Shown one piece after another: positions 3,291 to 6,151 of a stretch of DNA of 6,151 nt. The notes under the pieces were generated by a model. That model worked only from the letters and a program-made list of their open reading frames with translations. It was not told the origin of the DNA and ran no database searches. The position numbers and the translations under genes were made by a program. Every line of letters begins with the position of its first letter. Within the stretch, counting starts at the first letter, position 1. The stretch comes from Candidatus Stahliibacteriota bacterium (GTDB taxonomy: Bacteria > Hydrothermota > Tepidihabitantia > SM23-42), in contig JAUWLY010000181.1 in assembly GCA_030613445.1 (NCBI GenBank), forward strand, positions 1 through 6,151, given 5' to 3'.

Positions 3291-6151
3291 TCACTCCTTT
3301 ATTGCTTCAACCATTGCCATGATCTGGTTTTTTGTAAACCCATACTGATCCATTGCACCCGAAGGACACGCAGCAACACAGGTACCGCAGCCTTTGCATA
3401 ATGCCTCATTTACCTTGGATATCCGTTTTCCATCTTCAGTGATAATTTCGATCGCTTCGTATGGACATAAACTACTACAGACACCACAGCCAACACAGAG
3501 TTCTTCATTGACATGAGACACCGTTGCTTCTGCATAGTATTTATCATTTGCCAGAATTGTCGCAGCTCGTGCTGCGGCAGCTTCAGCCTGACCAACTGTT
3601 TCATTTATAAACTTGGGACTGTGTGCAAGCCCCGCAACAAATATTCCTTCGGTAGCAAAGTCGACCGGTCTGAGCTTCACGTGTGCCTCAAGAAAATATC
3701 CATCACTATTTAAAGGTACCTTCAATATCTTTGCGATTCTATCATTATTATTAGGTACGATACCAGTTGAAAGGACTATAAGGTCAGGATGAATTTCAAT
3801 GTTTTCTTGCAACACCGGTTCAAATACTGAAATTTCTAAGGAACTATTGTTGTTTTGTAACAAAGGTTTCTTTTCATCATATTGTATAAACATCACCCCA
3901 GTTTCCCTTGCCTTAGTATAGAAATCTTCTTTGAAGCCATACGTACGGATATCACGATAAAGAACATATATTTTTGCCTTTGGGTTTAGCTCAAGTAATT
4001 TTAATGAATTCTTAATAGCCTGAGAACAACATCTTCTACTACAATATGGATGACCATTATCCCTGGAACCAATGCACTGGATCATGACGACAGTCTGATA
4101 GTCGGATAGTCCCATAGTCGGATGGTCGGATGGTTGAATAGTCGGATGGTCTGATGGTCCTATAGTCTGATGGTCTGATGTTCTGATATCCTGATTCCCT
4201 GATGTCCTGGTAACCTGACACCTCGATAGTCTTTCTTCTAACTCGCGCTGGGTGATTACTCTTTTTTCTTTTCCATATAAATACTCAGTTGGTTGATACT
4301 CCTGAGCACCAGTAGCGACAATTACTACTCCGTGTTTAAGTTCTGCCTTTGTGCCATCTGCAATGAGAATTTCAGTCTCGTAATTTCCAATAAATCCAGA
4401 AACCGATTCAATCTCCGCATTGGTAAATACATGTATCAACTCATTGTTTCTCACTTGTTTAATTATTCTTTTTAAGAAAATTTTGACATCATCTCCTTCG
4501 ATTGTATAGTAGATATGCCTCAAATTACCACCGAGTTCTTTTTCTTTCTCTACAAGAAAGACCTCAAAACCCTGTCGGGCAAGAGAAAGGCTTGAGACTA
4601 TGCCGGCAATTCCACCACCAATTACCAGTGCCTTTTGAATTACATCAATTTCACCCCGTTTTAAAGGTGTAAGTAATTGCGCTTTGGCAACCGCCATCTT
4701 CACTAAATCCTTTGCCTTTTCAGTCGCCTCCTTCGGTTCGATCATATGTATCCAGGAGCACTGGTCTCGGATGTTCGCCATCTCAAAAAGATAGGGGTTT
4801 AGGCCCGCCTCTTGTATTGTCTCACGGAAAAGTGGCTCGTGGGTCCTAGGTGTACATGAGGCAACGACAACACGGTTTAATTTATGTTTTTTAATCATCT
4901 CGATGATTCGCTTTTGACTGTCCTGAGAACATGTATATAGATTATCTTCCGCATAAACAACATGAGACAATGTCTTTGTGTACTCAACAACCAACGGCAC
5001 ATCGACATACCCAGCAATGTTGATTCCACAATGGCAGATGAAAGCGCCAATGCGCGGTTCTTGATTTGAGACATCCAATTCAGGTGGGTATTCTTTTCTT
5101 GTAATTAAGGTATTTCTCCTTTCAGCCAATAATTCCATTGTTTTAGCCGCAGCTGCAGATGATTGGGTTACAGTTTCCGGAATATCTTTTGGTTCAGTAC
5201 ATGGTCCACACACAAATACTCCTTTTCTACTCGATTGAATGGGGGTAAAGGTATCTGTCTGAAAGAAACCATGCTCATTTAATCTAATACTTAACTTTTG
5301 TGCGAGTTCAGGCATCTGTTTCAATGGCTTCAGACCACACGATAAAACTACCATATCAAATTCTTCGACACGTATTTTGCCGTTTCCGTCAGAATATTTA
5401 ATAATTAAATTCTTCGATTCAGTAATCTCTTCAATTGACGAAGGACGGCATCTAATGTATTTTACACCACTATTTTTCGCCTTTTCATAATATTCATCAA
5501 ATCCCTTACCAAACGCCCTGAGGTCCATATAAAATATTGTACACCTAAGTTCAGGTGAATGCTCCATCGCTATAACCGACTCTTTTGTCGCATGCATACA
5601 GCATACTGATGAACAGTATTTGTGCTCATCATCCCTTGAGCCAACGCATTGAATAAAAGCAATCTTTTCTGGGTCTTTCCTGTCACCTGGTCTCTGAATA
5701 TGTCCCTGATAAGGACCTGATGCCGAAAGAATCCTTTCAAATTCTACTGACGTAACGACATTTTCATATCGTCCATTACCGTACTCACGTTTCTTCTTGC
5801 CATCGTATACCTCAAAACCGCATGAAAGTATAACTGAGCCAACATGTAAATCTAATATCTCTTCTTTCTGATCAAAATCTATTGCCTCTGCTTCGCAAAG
5901 GTCCTGGCAAATTTTGCATTTATCAGTCAAAAAATGAACACAATGTTCCTTATCAATAACTGCTGCATTAGGCACAGCCTGAGGAAATGGAATGCGAATC
6001 GCTGATCGCGACCTGAGCCCCTCATCAAATTCATCTAAAAGTGGTTCTGGGTTTTTTTTACTTATCTTTTTCAGCCGTTCTGAGGCAGTTGGACATATTG
6101 CATAACAGGCTCCACATACCATACAGATATCAGAAGCAACATCAAATGGTG
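3291..6151 (-). CDS. hdrA: HdrA-like double-FAD-module iron-sulfur flavoprotein (HdrA-2), 5' end missing
   Basis: The frame stays open through the right edge. Of 952 visible residues, the Met at 6122 is not the start: the nine residues before it (PFDVASDIC) supply the first Cys of the CxxCxxCxxxCP motif CMVCGACYAICP. Alignment with HdrA-1 predicts about 100 more residues, the first FAD-binding Rossmann region, beyond the edge. Numbering from Met 6122: ferredoxin insert with a second C-x7-C-x2-C-x3-C (about 61-76); IQCVGSRD (157-164); HdrA N-type domain CHCGINI (Cys363/365), CSQD (398), CTPRTHE (423), CSW (455); second FAD motif GGGIAG (502-507) with GGNLR (531-535); a low-complexity insert (about 635-678); VVMIQCIGSRD; and two C-terminal [4Fe-4S] motifs, CVGCGVCSSLCP (876-886) and CKGCGTCVAACP (909-919). 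It is presumed to be the FAD hub taking electrons from MvhD, encoded 2 nt downstream. At ~1,050 residues it far exceeds a standard ~650-residue HdrA and resembles QmoA+QmoB modules joined, without the MvhD part of QmoB. The family is certain; the role in a specific pathway is inferred. Confidence 0.95.
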   Translation of the reverse strand, partial: PFDVASDICMVCGACYAICPTASERLKKISKKNPEPLLDEFDEGLRSRSAIRIPFPQAVPNAAVIDKEHCVHFLTDKCKICQDLCEAEAIDFDQKEEILDLHVGSVILSCGFEVYDGKKKREYGNGRYENVVTSVEFERILSASGPYQGHIQRPGDRKDPEKIAFIQCVGSRDDEHKYCSSVCCMHATKESVIAMEHSPELRCTIFYMDLRAFGKGFDEYYEKAKNSGVKYIRCRPSSIEEITESKNLIIKYSDGNGKIRVEEFDMVVLSCGLKPLKQMPELAQKLSIRLNEHGFFQTDTFTPIQSSRKGVFVCGPCTEPKDIPETVTQSSAAAAKTMELLAERRNTLITRKEYPPELDVSNQEPRIGAFICHCGINIAGYVDVPLVVEYTKTLSHVVYAEDNLYTCSQDSQKRIIEMIKKHKLNRVVVASCTPRTHEPLFRETIQEAGLNPYLFEMANIRDQCSWIHMIEPKEATEKAKDLVKMAVAKAQLLTPLKRGEIDVIQKALVIGGGIAGIVSSLSLARQGFEVFLVEKEKELGGNLRHIYYTIEGDDVKIFLKRIIKQVRNNELIHVFTNAEIESVSGFIGNYETEILIADGTKAELKHGVVIVATGAQEYQPTEYLYGKEKRVITQRELEERLSRCQVTRTSGNQDIRTSDHQTIGPSDHPTIQPSDHPTMGLSDYQTVVMIQCIGSRDNGHPYCSRRCCSQAIKNSLKLLELNPKAKIYVLYRDIRTYGFKEDFYTKARETGVMFIQYDEKKPLLQNNNSSLEISVFEPVLQENIEIHPDLIVLSTGIVPNNNDRIAKILKVPLNSDGYFLEAHVKLRPVDFATEGIFVAGLAHSPKFINETVGQAEAAAARAATILANDKYYAEATVSHVNEELCVGCGVCSSLCPYEAIEIITEDGKRISKVNEALCKGCGTCVAACPSGAMDQYGFTKNQIMAMVEAIKE
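3294..3300 (-). promoter_or_regulatory. Ribosome binding site of mvhD
   Basis: The minus strand reads AAAGGAG, then TGATT, then ATG (3288). The site overlaps the last codons of HdrA-2, next to its TGA. This spacing decides for ATG 3288 and against GTG 3294, which begins within the site. It implies translation of mvhD coupled to HdrA-2. Confidence 0.85.
4084..4322. repeat. Long direct repeat, copy B (inside HdrA-2)
   Basis: This is the partner of 1..239, in the same orientation and the same reading frame. All nine differences from copy A fall at third codon positions or are otherwise silent; for example Arg AGG/AGA at 99/4182, and Arg AGA/CGC from the changes at 162 and 164. It covers the end of the second FAD module's beta region, the TQRELEERL helix and the octamer-derived insert. 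Confidence 0.97.
4094..4220. repeat. Degenerate 8-bp tandem array, copy B
   Basis: This array has the same unit order, degenerate units and 7-bp slip unit as 11..137, with one base difference (T at 4182 for C at 99). In HdrA-2 it encodes the octapeptide series at residues about 641-678, numbered from the Met at 6122. It sits between the TQRELEERL helix and the VVMIQC strand of the second FAD module, where other HdrA proteins have only a short loop. Confidence 0.93.

Noticed and set aside
3292..3294. GTG start for mvhD at 3294
   Set aside because: It begins within the AAAGGAG ribosome binding site. ATG 3288 has correct spacing and the family's usual N-terminal length.
4084..4235. Insertion sequence or intron inside HdrA
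   Set aside because: There is no transposase, no terminal inverted repeat, no target duplication and no splicing signal. The frame is kept and the segment is simple-sequence.
3513..4475. Plus-strand open frames at 3513..3713 and 4293..4475 and a minus-strand frame at 3410..3604
   Set aside because: All overlap HdrA-2, which is confirmed by multiple family motifs in its own frame. None of the overlapping frames has a motif or a convincing ribosome binding site.

Overview
The window is one tightly packed block of minus-strand genes from an anaerobic bacterium. It encodes the soluble electron-transfer core of a heterodisulfide-reductase-like (Hdr/Mvh) complex. In transcription order, from high to low coordinates, the genes are: an hdrA-like gene running off the right edge (3291..6151, called HdrA-2 here), mvhD (2872..3288), hdrC (2418..2867), and a second hdrA-like gene running off the left edge (1..2378, called HdrA-1). 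The spacers are 2, 4 and 39 nt. Two of the three visible starts have strong purine-rich Shine-Dalgarno sequences, and no terminator is seen between the genes, so this looks like one operon. The sequence is AT-leaning. The host is probably an uncultivated anaerobic bacterium, such as a sulfur- or syntrophy-associated lineage or a candidate phylum. Nothing in the window fixes the taxon.

The two HdrA proteins are paralogs with the same unusual 'double' layout. Each has a first HdrA/QmoA-type FAD module carrying an inserted ferredoxin domain, then a canonical HdrA N-terminal CxCG domain, then a second FAD module without the ferredoxin insert or the CxxC motif. HdrA-2 ends in a 2x[4Fe-4S] ferredoxin; this part of HdrA-1 lies outside the window. 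MvhD (FlpD family, 2Fe-2S) normally passes electrons from a hydrogenase, formate dehydrogenase or similar donor to HdrA, where FAD-based bifurcation can occur. HdrC (2x[4Fe-4S]) carries electrons from HdrA to HdrB. No hdrB and no donor enzyme lie in the window, so the substrates are unknown.

The most striking feature is a low-complexity 8-bp repeat array inserted in frame in the second FAD module of both HdrA paralogs. It sits in the loop just before the conserved VVMIQCxGSRD strand. The two arrays lie exactly 4083 bp apart in direct orientation. They belong to a 239-bp segment encoding 79 consecutive identical residues, with nine nucleotide differences that are all synonymous. The paralogs are far more divergent just outside this segment. 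This points to recent gene conversion, or a shared copying event, centred on the repeat. The left edge of the window coincides with the edge of the exact repeat, which suggests an assembly break there.
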